The notes beneath the pieces are model-generated. The model had not been told where the DNA came from, searched no databases, and worked only from the letters and a program-made list of their open reading frames with translations. The position numbers were made by a program, and so were the translations under genes. Shown here piece after piece: positions 35,515 through 42,595 of a DNA stretch of 50,898 bases. Every line of letters begins with the position of its first letter. Positions within the stretch are counted from its first letter, which is position 1. The stretch comes from an uncultured SAR86 cluster bacterium (GTDB taxonomy: Bacteria > Pseudomonadota > Gammaproteobacteria > Magnimaribacterales > Magnimaribacteraceae), in the NCBI GenBank assembly GCA_902574355.1, contig CACGNN010000009.1, forward strand, positions 1 to 50,898, read 5' to 3'.

Positions 35515-37548
35515 ATGCAGTTTAGTAAGAATTGGTTAAAAGATTTTATTGATATAGATCTATCAACGGAAACTATTTGCTCGCAACTGACCATGGCCGG
35601 ACTAGAGGTTGATGGCTATGAAGATGTAACTTCAAAAATAACTGGCAAAGACTCAATCATTAAGTTAGATATCACTCCAAATCGAGGGGATTGTTTTAGT
35701 ATTCTTGGTGTCGCTCGAGAGTTATCTGTAATAAATAATTTAAAATTAAGCTTGCCGAATATTTCTTCCATTGATGGTTCTTTCAGGGAGGAGATGAAAG
35801 TAAAAGCTTGTCCAGAGGGCCCCTCTTATTTTGGTAGGACTATAAGAGATATTTCTGTCAATTCTAAGACTTTGCCTTTAATAGCGGAAAGACTCAAATT
35901 CAGTGATCAGAAACTTATTGATCCTGTTGTGGACATAACAAACTATATCCTGCTTGAACTTGGACAGCCTTTACACGCATTTGATCGAGATAAACTGAGG
36001 GGAAATATAACTGTAAGAACTGCTTTTAATGAAGAAAAGATTAAGCTCTTAGATGATCAAGAATTAGTACTTGATGACTCTTGTTTGGTTATATCTGATC
36101 AAGAAAGTGCAGTAGCATTTGCAGGAATCATGGGAGGTAAAGAATCTGCTGTTTCTGCATCAACAAATTCAATATTTCTCGAGAGTGCTTTTTTTAAACC
36201 CTCTGCAATAAGAGGTAAAGCTCGACGCTATGGCTTTCAAACAGACGCATCTCTTAGATTTGAAAGGGGAGTGGATTATAAAATACAAGAAATTGCTATT
36301 GATAGAGCCTCTATTTTATTGAGAGATACTGTTGGTGGTAGATTTAGTGAAATCACTTCATCTACCTTAAAGAATCAATTACCAAAACAAAAAAAAATAA
36401 CTTTAGATTTAGGGAGATCAAACGATCTTTTGGGGACAAAGATTTCTAAACAAGTTGCTTTAAGATATTTTAAAGGATTAGGTTTTGCACCTGAAAGTTT
36501 AAAGAAAAGCTCCATATGTGCTATTTCTCCTTCATGGAGGTATGATCTTACTATTGAAGCAGATTTGGTTGAAGAGTTGGCTAGGCTTGAGGGTTACGAT
36601 TCTCTTCCGCAATTATCGCTAAGCCCTGTTTACAAAAAAATAAAACTAAATTCACAAAGTCATTTGAGTGATCTTTTGTCTGCCAAAGGCTTCAATGAGA
36701 TCATAAGCTACTCTTTTATCAGCAGAGAAGACCATGATCTTTTTGGCGAAGGAGTAGCGGCTCTGGAAGTTGAAAATCCCATTTCTCAGAATATGTCTGT
36801 TATGAGGACAAACCTTGTTTCAGGTTTGGTGAGTACTTTTCTTCATAATCTCAATCATGGGCAAGATACTCAGAGACTATTTGAAATTGGAAATACATTC
36901 TTTTTGAAAAATACTAGAGAAGTTTATGAAAAAAACACTCTTGCCGGTTTAATGAATGGAAAAGTGAATGAAGATAACTGGAAAGAAAAATCAAAAGATA
37001 TTTCATTTTATGATTTAAAAGGTGTTGTTCAAGATCTCTTAAGAGAATTTAAAGGACCTTTTATATTTGAGAATTGTAAAATAGATTTTTTACACCCTGG
37101 CATGTCTAGCTTGATAAAAATTAATAATAAAATTATTGGATTTATGGGTTCTCTTCAACCAGCATACTTAGATCGGTTAGGCTTAAGTAAAGATATCTAT
37201 ATTTTCTCTATAGAATTGAATGGTCTTCAGAAAAATACCTCATCATCTTATAAAGAGTTTTCAAAATTCCCTTCAAGCTCAAGAGATTTGTCTTTTCTCT
37301 TAAATAAAAGTATTGCTTCTTCATCTATTGAGAATGTTATTGAATCCGCGGCGGGTAAATTCTTTAAAGATATTGAAATATTCGATGTTTATGAAGGTAA
37401 AGGTATTGAAGAAGAGAAAAAAAGTATAGCCGTATCAGTTTCTTGGCAATCAACCAAACAGACACTCAAAGACTCTGATATTGATTCCGCTGTAGAAAGA
37501 ATAGTAAACTCGATGAAAAAAGAATTGGGTGGAGAATTAAGAGTCTAA
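35515..37548 (+). CDS. pheT: Phenylalanyl-tRNA synthetase beta subunit lacking the tRNA-binding OB domain
   Basis: 677 residues against 795 in E. coli. The first 35 residues (FSKNWLKDFIDIDL, LTMAGLEVDGYED) align with the normal start. The protein then jumps to IIKLDITPNRGDCFSILGVA at residues 48-67, a block found near residue 160 in E. coli. The missing 110-120 residues correspond to the EMAPII-like tRNA_bind (B2) domain. Later domains are present: the B3/B4 editing region (VVDITNYILLELGQPLHAFD), B5, the catalytic-like core and the C-terminal FDX-ACB domain (FSKFPSSSRDLSFLLN). The reading frame is uninterrupted, so this is a clean domain loss. Confidence 0.95.
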   Translation: MQFSKNWLKDFIDIDLSTETICSQLTMAGLEVDGYEDVTSKITGKDSIIKLDITPNRGDCFSILGVARELSVINNLKLSLPNISSIDGSFREEMKVKACPEGPSYFGRTIRDISVNSKTLPLIAERLKFSDQKLIDPVVDITNYILLELGQPLHAFDRDKLRGNITVRTAFNEEKIKLLDDQELVLDDSCLVISDQESAVAFAGIMGGKESAVSASTNSIFLESAFFKPSAIRGKARRYGFQTDASLRFERGVDYKIQEIAIDRASILLRDTVGGRFSEITSSTLKNQLPKQKKITLDLGRSNDLLGTKISKQVALRYFKGLGFAPESLKKSSICAISPSWRYDLTIEADLVEELARLEGYDSLPQLSLSPVYKKIKLNSQSHLSDLLSAKGFNEIISYSFISREDHDLFGEGVAALEVENPISQNMSVMRTNLVSGLVSTFLHNLNHGQDTQRLFEIGNTFFLKNTREVYEKNTLAGLMNGKVNEDNWKEKSKDISFYDLKGVVQDLLREFKGPFIFENCKIDFLHPGMSSLIKINNKIIGFMGSLQPAYLDRLGLSKDIYIFSIELNGLQKNTSSSYKEFSKFPSSSRDLSFLLNKSIASSSIENVIESAAGKFFKDIEIFDVYEGKGIEEEKKSIAVSVSWQSTKQTLKDSDIDSAVERIVNSMKKELGGELRV

Positions 37549-37845
37549 ATGAACACAACTATTACTAAAGCAGATATTGTTGAGCATCTTCATGATGAAC
37601 TTGGATTAAATAAGAGTGAATGTAAGAAACTCGTGGAGGATTTTTTTCAAGAAATTAAAGATTCTCTAATCAATAATGAGGCAGTTAAACTATCTGGTTT
37701 CGGCAATTTCGAATTAATAGATAAAAAAGCAAGACCTGGAAGGAACCCTAAAACGGGTGAAAATGTAACAATCAAAGCCAGAAGGGTAGTTACCTTTAGA
37801 GCGGGCAATAAATTAAGAAAAAAAATAGCTTCATTTGATGAGTAG
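37549..37845 (+). CDS. ihfA: Integration host factor alpha subunit
   Basis: 98 residues (E. coli 99), ATG directly after the pheT stop. [19 protein letters not shown] opens the HU/IHF fold; [20 protein letters not shown] and [18 protein letters not shown] carry the beta-arm with the Pro that intercalates into DNA. IHF bends DNA at specific sites together with IhfB. Its position after pheST is the classic gammaproteobacterial order. Confidence 0.96.
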   Translation: MNTTITKADIVEHLHDELGLNKSECKKLVEDFFQEIKDSLINNEAVKLSGFGNFELIDKKARPGRNPKTGENVTIKARRVVTFRAGNKLRKKIASFDE

Positions 37846-38161
37846 GGCGCTTAATCAAGATAAAAAATATTACTCCATTTCCGAAGTTGCTGAACTCTGC
37901 AAAGTAAAAGCTCATACTTTGAGGTTTTGGGAAAAGGAATTTAAAGATTTAAAGCCTATTACTCGTAAAGGCAATAGAAGGTATTATCAAAATGATGATA
38001 TCGAACTAATTAAGCAGATACATTCTTTGTTGTATCAAGAGGGTATGACAATTGCAGGTGCAAAAAGGAATTTAAAATCTTCTTTTCAAGAACAGAGAAA
38101 GGATGGAAGAATTCAAAATATGCTTGAAGATCTTGAAGGACTTCTTGCTGAAATCAAATAA
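37838..38161 (+). CDS. MerR-family transcriptional regulator
   Basis: 107 residues from ATG 37838, overlapping the end of ihfA by eight bases; a TTG one codon upstream is an alternative. The winged-helix DNA-binding domain is clear: [20 protein letters not shown] with [10 protein letters not shown], then [19 protein letters not shown]. The C-terminal third (after residue 80) is a short helix that would form the dimerising coiled coil. There is no ligand- or metal-binding domain. This small MerR protein follows ihfA in many Gammaproteobacteria, and its target genes are unknown. Confidence 0.92.
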   Translation: MSRALNQDKKYYSISEVAELCKVKAHTLRFWEKEFKDLKPITRKGNRRYYQNDDIELIKQIHSLLYQEGMTIAGAKRNLKSSFQEQRKDGRIQNMLEDLEGLLAEIK

Positions 38162-38162
38162 T

Positions 38163-38239
38163 CGGGGCGTGGCGCAGTCTGGTAGCGCACCACACTGGGG
38201 GTGTGGTGGTCGCTGGTTCAAATCCAGCCGTCCCGACCA
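38163..38239 (+). tRNA. tRNA-Pro (anticodon GGG)
   Basis: 77 bases including an encoded CCA (38237-38239). The acceptor stem CGGGGCG pairs with CGTCCCG (one G-T). The anticodon arm CCACA-CTGGGGG-TGTGG gives anticodon GGG at loop positions 34-36. The T arm GCTGG-TTCAAAT-CCAGC is perfect. It reads CCC and CCU codons. It stands one base after the merR stop, possibly co-transcribed with it, as at the same locus in Pseudomonas. Confidence 0.97.
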
Positions 38240-38249
38240 TATTAAAATT

Positions 38250-39443
38250 CTACTTATCTGATAGGATCACTTTTCCTTCTTGAATCATTTTATTTTGAGC
38301 TTCCTCACTGATGCCAAGATGATCAAGTATTTCTTTGCTATGTTCTCCTAATTTTGGTGCTGGTCTTTTTATTTTGCTTGGCGTGGTTTCAAATAAAGCT
38401 GCGGGCCTTGCTTGCCTGACTTCTCCAAATCCTTCGTATTTGTCCCTAAGAATTGTTTGATTGGCGATAATCTGTTCATGTTCCATTAATTCCATTCTGT
38501 CTAATAACGGAGCACTGGGCACACCTTCTGCTTGAAATCTATCTAATATTTCTTCGCTGACCCATTTTTTAATCTCATCTCCAGTTATTTTTTTTCTTTC
38601 TTCTGAATTAATTACTCTAGCTGCTGAGGTGGCAAATCTTTCGTCTTCAATGAGATCTTCCATATTTAGTGCACTACACATTCCTTTCCATTCAGCATCG
38701 GAGACAGCTCCGGCAGTTATATATCTATCTTTTGCTTTATAAATAAGATCTTGAGATCCCTGCAACTTCCTAACATCGAATTCATTATCTTTAAAGACTA
38801 AACCCGTCATTCCTTCGGGCCAAAAGAAAGCAACAACAGAATCAAGCATAGAAAGTTTGATGTGTTGGCCTCCAGAGTTTTTCTCTCTTGCATAGAGTGC
38901 TGACGAGACAGCTTGAGCGGCAGTTAAAGAGGTAACTTTATCCGCTATAACTATTCTGAACATTTTTGGTTCTCCAGAATTCCTGTCGGCTTGAATATCT
39001 GTGGCACCTGATAAGGCTTGAATCACCGGATCATAAACTCTTGACTGAGCATATGGACCTTTGTTACCGAAGCCACTTATTGAGAGGTAAATTAAATTTG
39101 GATTTATTTTTTTCAATTTATCATAACCAAAACCCATTCTATCTGTAGTTCCAGGTCTGAAGTTTTGCATGAATACATCTGACTCCTTGATTAGTTTGAT
39201 GAGTACTTCTTTTCCTTCTGCCGATTTAAGATCTATAGCTAAAGATTTTTTCCCTCTGTTACATGAATAAAAAGGCGCATTCACTCCATTATAAGGAGCA
39301 GCCATATGCCTAAGCTGTTCACCTCCTAGAGGTTCTACCTTTATGACTTCTGCTCCTTGATCAGCTAAGATCATGGCTCCCATTGGTCCAGAAATCATAC
39401 TGGTCAAATCAATTATTTTTACTCCTTCTAGTGGTCCCGTCAT
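38250..39443 (-). CDS. CaiB/BaiF family (class III) CoA-transferase
   Basis: 397 residues, the usual family length. LEGVKIIDLTSMISGPMGAM opens the protein, with ADQGAEVIKVEP and YNGVNAPFYSCNRGKKSLAI following, all typical of family III transferases. The catalytic Asp is in the YDPVIQALSGATDIQ region (about residue 168). These enzymes move CoA between carboxylic acids without a ping-pong mechanism. The gene overlaps the GST gene upstream by four bases (ATGA), so the pair is probably one operon. Donor and acceptor acids are unknown. Confidence 0.92.
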   Translation of the reverse strand: MTGPLEGVKIIDLTSMISGPMGAMILADQGAEVIKVEPLGGEQLRHMAAPYNGVNAPFYSCNRGKKSLAIDLKSAEGKEVLIKLIKESDVFMQNFRPGTTDRMGFGYDKLKKINPNLIYLSISGFGNKGPYAQSRVYDPVIQALSGATDIQADRNSGEPKMFRIVIADKVTSLTAAQAVSSALYAREKNSGGQHIKLSMLDSVVAFFWPEGMTGLVFKDNEFDVRKLQGSQDLIYKAKDRYITAGAVSDAEWKGMCSALNMEDLIEDERFATSAARVINSEERKKITGDEIKKWVSEEILDRFQAEGVPSAPLLDRMELMEHEQIIANQTILRDKYEGFGEVRQARPAALFETTPSKIKRPAPKLGEHSKEILDHLGISEEAQNKMIQEGKVILSDK

Positions 39444-40075
39444 ATCTTTGTCTTATAATTTATGTCAAAAGCAATTTTATATGCTTTTCTATTTCTAGCA
39501 GCTTCATGATACCTTGATACATTCAACGGTAAATTAAATTCATAAGCTTCTGCCCAATCTAGACATGTTGTGAGAAGAATGTCAGCTAAACCGAAGTCAT
39601 AACCAAACAATGAATCTTGGTTACTCAGGATATTTTCTACGAGGGCAAGATATTTTTCAAAATAGTTCCGACAGCTTTTAACTACTTTTGGTGAATCTCC
39701 ATATATATCTTTCAAGTCGAAGTGCCTCCTCATTACATACAAAGATGTTTCGTCCAACTCGCCATATATAAAATTGCACCACTCATCTTCTAGAGCCATG
39801 GCTTTATCATCTTGAGGTATGAAAATGTTTTTTGAATTACTAATTCTTTGAAGATATCTGCATATAGCTACACTTTCTGACAAGAGGAAATCATCATGTT
39901 TGAGAAGAGGTATTTTTTGTTTTGCGTTGAGTTTTTTAAATTCTTTCGTTTGAGTCTCTCCAGTTCTTGGACCTATGGGAAAAAGTTTATATTTGAGACC
40001 TAATTCCTCAGCCATCCAGATGGGTCTGAGAGTTCTTGCCGTTCCTGCTCCCCAAATTTCTAAATTTAAATTCAA
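39440..40075 (-). CDS. Glutathione S-transferase-like protein
   Basis: 211 residues. The thioredoxin-like N-domain (LEIWGAGTARTLRPIWMAEE, KIPLLKHDDFLLSESVAICR with the Glu-Ser glutathione-binding pair) and the helical C-domain (FGYDFGLADILLTTCLDWAE, the N-capping box) are both present. GSTs conjugate or isomerise electrophiles. Its partner is a CoA-transferase that overlaps it by four bases. The 5' region of this gene is the long non-coding stretch 40076-40513 with tandem repeats. Confidence 0.87.
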   Translation of the reverse strand: MNLNLEIWGAGTARTLRPIWMAEELGLKYKLFPIGPRTGETQTKEFKKLNAKQKIPLLKHDDFLLSESVAICRYLQRISNSKNIFIPQDDKAMALEDEWCNFIYGELDETSLYVMRRHFDLKDIYGDSPKVVKSCRNYFEKYLALVENILSNQDSLFGYDFGLADILLTTCLDWAEAYEFNLPLNVSRYHEAARNRKAYKIAFDINYKTKI

Positions 40076-40220
40076 ATTTATCTCCTAAAACTTTAATTTC
40101 ATATTAGACGAATAATGAAAAAGAGGGAAATTCAAAGCAAAAGAAACTTAAAAATATATTTAATAATTTTTTTCTTTACTACTATACAAATTATTTATAT
40201 GTGTATATAATTGTCATCAA

Positions 40221-40280
40221 TATCTAGAGACGTTTAATTCTCCCCAGAAAAAAACCTCTCCAAGGTGAACAATCTAGATA
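40221..40280. repeat. Structured repeat, copy 1
   Basis: The core 40226-40266 (41 nt) starts AGAGACGTTTAATTCTCCCC, then A7 after CAG, and ends CCTCTCCAAGGT. It is closed by TATCTAGA (40221-40228) pairing with TCTAGATA (40273-40280), six bases after the core end. Inner short pairings are possible: GAGA with TCTC, and ACCT with AGGT around CTCCA. Which strand is transcribed is undecided. Confidence 0.75.
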
Positions 40281-40284
40281 AAAA

Positions 40285-40343
40285 AAACTGAGAGACGTTT
40301 AATTCTCCCCAGAAAAACCTCTCCAAGGTAACTCACTCAGTTT
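40285..40343. repeat. Structured repeat, copy 2
   Basis: The core 40291-40329 (39 nt) is identical to copy 1 except for A5 instead of A7. It is closed by AAACTGAG (40285-40292) and CTCAGTTT (40336-40343), again six bases after the core end. The stem sequence differs from copy 1 at five or more pairs, yet pairing is kept. On the minus strand this stem runs into a T tract (complement of 40280-40287), like an intrinsic terminator. Confidence 0.75.
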
Positions 40344-40347
40344 GCAA

Positions 40348-40407
40348 AGTAAGATGTAGCTTTCACCCAATTTTAGCTGCACAAGCGAAATCAAGCTACA
40401 TCTTACT
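40348..40407. ncRNA. Perfect 15-bp hairpin with 30-nt loop, putative structured RNA or leader
   Basis: AGTAAGATGTAGCTT (40348-40362) pairs without mismatch with AAGCTACATCTTACT (40393-40407). The 30-base loop contains CCCAA (40366-40370) and GCTGC (40376-40380), complementary to TTGGG (40443-40447) and GCAGC (40449-40453) in the loop of the next stem. A stem this long without mismatch is unlikely by chance. No T tract follows on the plus strand, so it is not a plain terminator there. Confidence 0.6.
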
Positions 40408-40412
40408 ATCTA

Positions 40413-40511
40413 TGGTAGGTGAGGCTTTAAATTAATTTTTGGTTGGGCGCAGCAAAAAGTTTCATCTACCACCCTATTTCTCACGAGAAAGGAAAAAGAA
40501 GGTAAAATAGG
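40413..40511 (+). promoter_or_regulatory. Putative 5' leader stems before the 2-hydroxyacid dehydrogenase gene
   Basis: TGGTAGGTGA (40413-40422) pairs with TCATCTACCA (40462-40471) with one G-U. CCTATTT (40473-40479) pairs with AAATAGG (40505-40511), just before ATG 40514 and enclosing the AAGAAGG ribosome site. The alternative TTTCT/AGAAA hairpin (40477-40490) uses the same TTT, so the two are mutually exclusive. This could control translation, but only the pairings are observed. Confidence 0.4.
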
Positions 40512-40513
40512 AT

Positions 40514-41431
40514 ATGCCTAATATATTCATATCAACCATCCCATTCGCTTCAAACAATCAAGATTCCCTCAAACTCCTTGAAGAAAATGACCTAAATTAT
40601 TTAATTAATCCTTTGGGTAGAAAGGTAACTGAAGATGAAATCAAAGAATATATCAAAAATTGCGATGGCTTAATCGCCGGCACTGAACCTCTTAATGAGT
40701 ATGTTTTGTCAAGTGCAAAAAATTTAAAAGTGATTTCTAGGGTAGGTGTCGGAACAGATAACATTGATTTAGATTATGCGAAGAGCAAAAACATCTCAAT
40801 TGAAATAACAAGAAATGGTCCAACAAATTCAGTTGCTGAATACACATTATCTTTAATATTAAATGTTTTGAAAGGCATACATCAATCTAACACTCTGCTT
40901 AAAAAGGGAATTTGGCAAAAATCAATAGGTAGAGAAATATCTGAATGTAATATTGGTATCGTGGGAGCGGGAAACATAGGTCAAAAGTTATTAGATCTCT
41001 TAGATGTTTTTAAACCTAGGTCTATTTATTATTTCGATCCTTATATTGATCTTAATAGTTCAATATTTAAAAAAACCACCTTACAAAATTTGTTAAAAGA
41101 ATCAGATATTATCTCATTACATCTTCCACTTACAAAAGATACAGAGTCTTTAATATCAAAAAAGGAAATAGAACTCATGAAGAGTAATTCATTCATCATC
41201 AATACTTCTAGAGGCGCTATTATAGACGAATACTATTTGATCGAAGCCCTCGAAAACAAAAAAATTGGAGGCGCTGCATTAGATGTATACGCCGAAGAGC
41301 CTTATTTCGGAAAGCTTACGAAACTAGATAACTGTCTTGTCACGCCTCACAATGCCCCAATGACCGAAAAAGCAAGAGAATCAATGGAATATGACGCGGT
41401 TTTGAATGTGATTAAGCATTTAACATCTTAG
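40514..41431 (+). CDS. D-isomer-specific 2-hydroxyacid dehydrogenase
   Basis: 305 residues, close to the minimal two-domain size. The substrate domain is interrupted by the NAD domain starting at NIGIVGAGNIGQKLLDLL (about residue 145). Catalytic residues are all visible: Arg in FIINTSRGAIIDE, Glu in ALDVYAEEP and His in LVTPHNAPM. VGVGTDNIDLDYA fits phosphoglycerate- or glyoxylate-type members. It lacks an ACT domain, so it is not a typical regulated SerA. The long structured leader upstream suggests tight control. The four-base overlap at its end with the convergent gene shows compact packing. Confidence 0.9.
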   Translation: MPNIFISTIPFASNNQDSLKLLEENDLNYLINPLGRKVTEDEIKEYIKNCDGLIAGTEPLNEYVLSSAKNLKVISRVGVGTDNIDLDYAKSKNISIEITRNGPTNSVAEYTLSLILNVLKGIHQSNTLLKKGIWQKSIGREISECNIGIVGAGNIGQKLLDLLDVFKPRSIYYFDPYIDLNSSIFKKTTLQNLLKESDIISLHLPLTKDTESLISKKEIELMKSNSFIINTSRGAIIDEYYLIEALENKKIGGAALDVYAEEPYFGKLTKLDNCLVTPHNAPMTEKARESMEYDAVLNVIKHLTS

Positions 41432-42093
41432 TCATGGATTAAGATCAAACCTTCGTGATGTATTAATTTATTATGGATACTCTTACCTTTTTTAAGCTCA
41501 TTAAGAGCCTCTTTTTTATTCTCTCCGATCGAAACTAAAACTATCAATTTCGAGAGCATTAAATTTTCAATACTAAAACTTATCCTTTTTTTTGGTAATT
41601 TTGGTGCATTTTCTGTGTAACAAAATTTATTTTCTTCTAAAAAAACAGAATTACTGAAGTGCCCAGCAAGATGACCATCTTCTCCAAGGCTAAGGAAGGT
41701 GATGTCAAATTTATCAAAAGGTAGTTTTCTAAGAGTCTCAGAAAAATCAGTTAACTTTTTACCCGAGATCGAATTAGGAAAGAAGTGATTTTTCTCGATA
41801 TCATATCCCGGACATTTTTTTAAATGATGGATAATTTTAGTTTGTATGATTTCATTGTCACTACATTCTAATCTTTCATCAGTTTGAAAAATTGACCACA
41901 TTGATATATTCATTTTTCTTTCTTCAATCTTCTTTAATAAACTTAACCCAAAGTTCCCTCCCGTAAAACATATTTTTGACTCTGATTTGATTTGAGAAAG
42001 GTAAGATAAAGATATTTCTAGAGCCTCTTGAATATTGTTAACTTTTATTTTTTTCAATTTTTTGCTCTCAATGAGGTGGAGAAATATCCACAA
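41428..42093 (-). CDS. pgl: 6-phosphogluconolactonase family protein
   Basis: 221 residues. The DevB-type signature FLSLGEDGHLAGHFSNSVFL (GxDGHxAS-like) is at about residue 140, preceded by MWSIFQTDERLECSDNE, which matches the family's F-x-DER block. SESKICFTGGNFGLSLLKKI is the sugar-phosphate-binding start. The enzyme hydrolyses 6-phosphogluconolactone in the oxidative pentose phosphate pathway; zwf is not in the window. The first 15 residues may be overcalled, as no conserved residue lies there. Confidence 0.82.
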   Translation of the reverse strand: MWIFLHLIESKKLKKIKVNNIQEALEISLSYLSQIKSESKICFTGGNFGLSLLKKIEERKMNISMWSIFQTDERLECSDNEIIQTKIIHHLKKCPGYDIEKNHFFPNSISGKKLTDFSETLRKLPFDKFDITFLSLGEDGHLAGHFSNSVFLEENKFCYTENAPKLPKKRISFSIENLMLSKLIVLVSIGENKKEALNELKKGKSIHNKLIHHEGLILIHD

Positions 42094-42171
42094 GGAATTT
42101 TATTGTTTTACTTAGTTTATAATAAAAATTACTCTATAAAATAAATAAAAATTTGCAATCTCACACCTACA

Positions 42172-42591
42172 ATGAAATCAGACCAAGCAATTCTAGAAAT
42201 GTTTAAAGCTAATTCAGCTCCTTGTACAGATACTCTTAGAGCAGAAGTGATTAAGTTTTCGTCTAATCCCCCTAGGATAGAGATGGAATTTGAAGCTGTT
42301 TATGAATTTACACATTCTGACGGTCAAGTGGTTCAGGGTGGTTTTGTAACAGGCATGCTCGATGCTCCAATGGCTCATCTTTTGATGGGTTTACTTGATT
42401 TTCAGGTAATCCCTATGACATTAGATATAAATGTTAGTTTTTTGTCACCTGCGCGTCAGGGGAAATTGGTTGCTGTAGCAGAAGTTCTACAGCTAGGAAA
42501 AAGCACTGCCTTCATGACAAGTAAACTCCATCAAGAGGGAAATCTTGTTGCCAGTTCAACTTCTACTGTGAGATTAGTTCCGACTAAATAA
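42172..42591 (+). CDS. PaaI-type hotdog thioesterase
   Basis: 139 residues, a single hotdog domain. HSDGQVVQGGFVTGMLDAPM followed by AHLLMGLL is the helix and catalytic region of PaaI-like thioesterases, and TLDINVSFLSPARQGKLVAV is the characteristic dimer-interface strand. Members hydrolyse acyl- or aryl-CoA thioesters. It is transcribed towards the convergent acyl-CoA dehydrogenase gene, four bases away. The substrate is unknown. Confidence 0.88.
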   Translation: MKSDQAILEMFKANSAPCTDTLRAEVIKFSSNPPRIEMEFEAVYEFTHSDGQVVQGGFVTGMLDAPMAHLLMGLLDFQVIPMTLDINVSFLSPARQGKLVAVAEVLQLGKSTAFMTSKLHQEGNLVASSTSTVRLVPTK

Positions 42592-42595
42592 TTAA

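Larger units (their letters stand above)
40076..40513. other. 438-base intergenic region with tandem structured repeats and hairpins
   Basis: This is the only gap over 300 bases in the window and lies between divergent genes: GST to the left on the minus strand, 2-hydroxyacid dehydrogenase to the right on the plus strand. The left third (40076-40220) is AT-rich and featureless apart from a 31-codon chance-like ORF. The middle and right hold two tandem stem-closed repeats, a perfect 15-bp hairpin, a ten-pair stem and a small stem reaching the dehydrogenase ribosome-binding region. No known tRNA, 6S, RNase P, SRP or tmRNA signature is present. Confidence 0.8.

Noticed and set aside
38163-38239. 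tRNA-Pro as attachment site of an integrated element
   Set aside because: No integrase, no second copy of the tRNA 3' end seen nearby, and the flanking genes are ordinary metabolic genes.
40115-40210. 31-codon ORF with a basic start and hydrophobic end as a small membrane protein
   Set aside because: No ribosome-binding site, strongly AT-rich sequence where hydrophobic codons (ATT, TTT, TTA) arise by chance, and no supporting context.
40226-40329. Two direct repeats with a 24-base spacer as a CRISPR array
   Set aside because: Only two repeats, a homopolymer length difference inside the repeat, spacer ends that pair as stems, and no cas genes nearby.
40076-40513. Known housekeeping RNAs (6S, RNase P, SRP RNA, tmRNA) in the long gap
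   Set aside because: None of their conserved sequence blocks is present on either strand.
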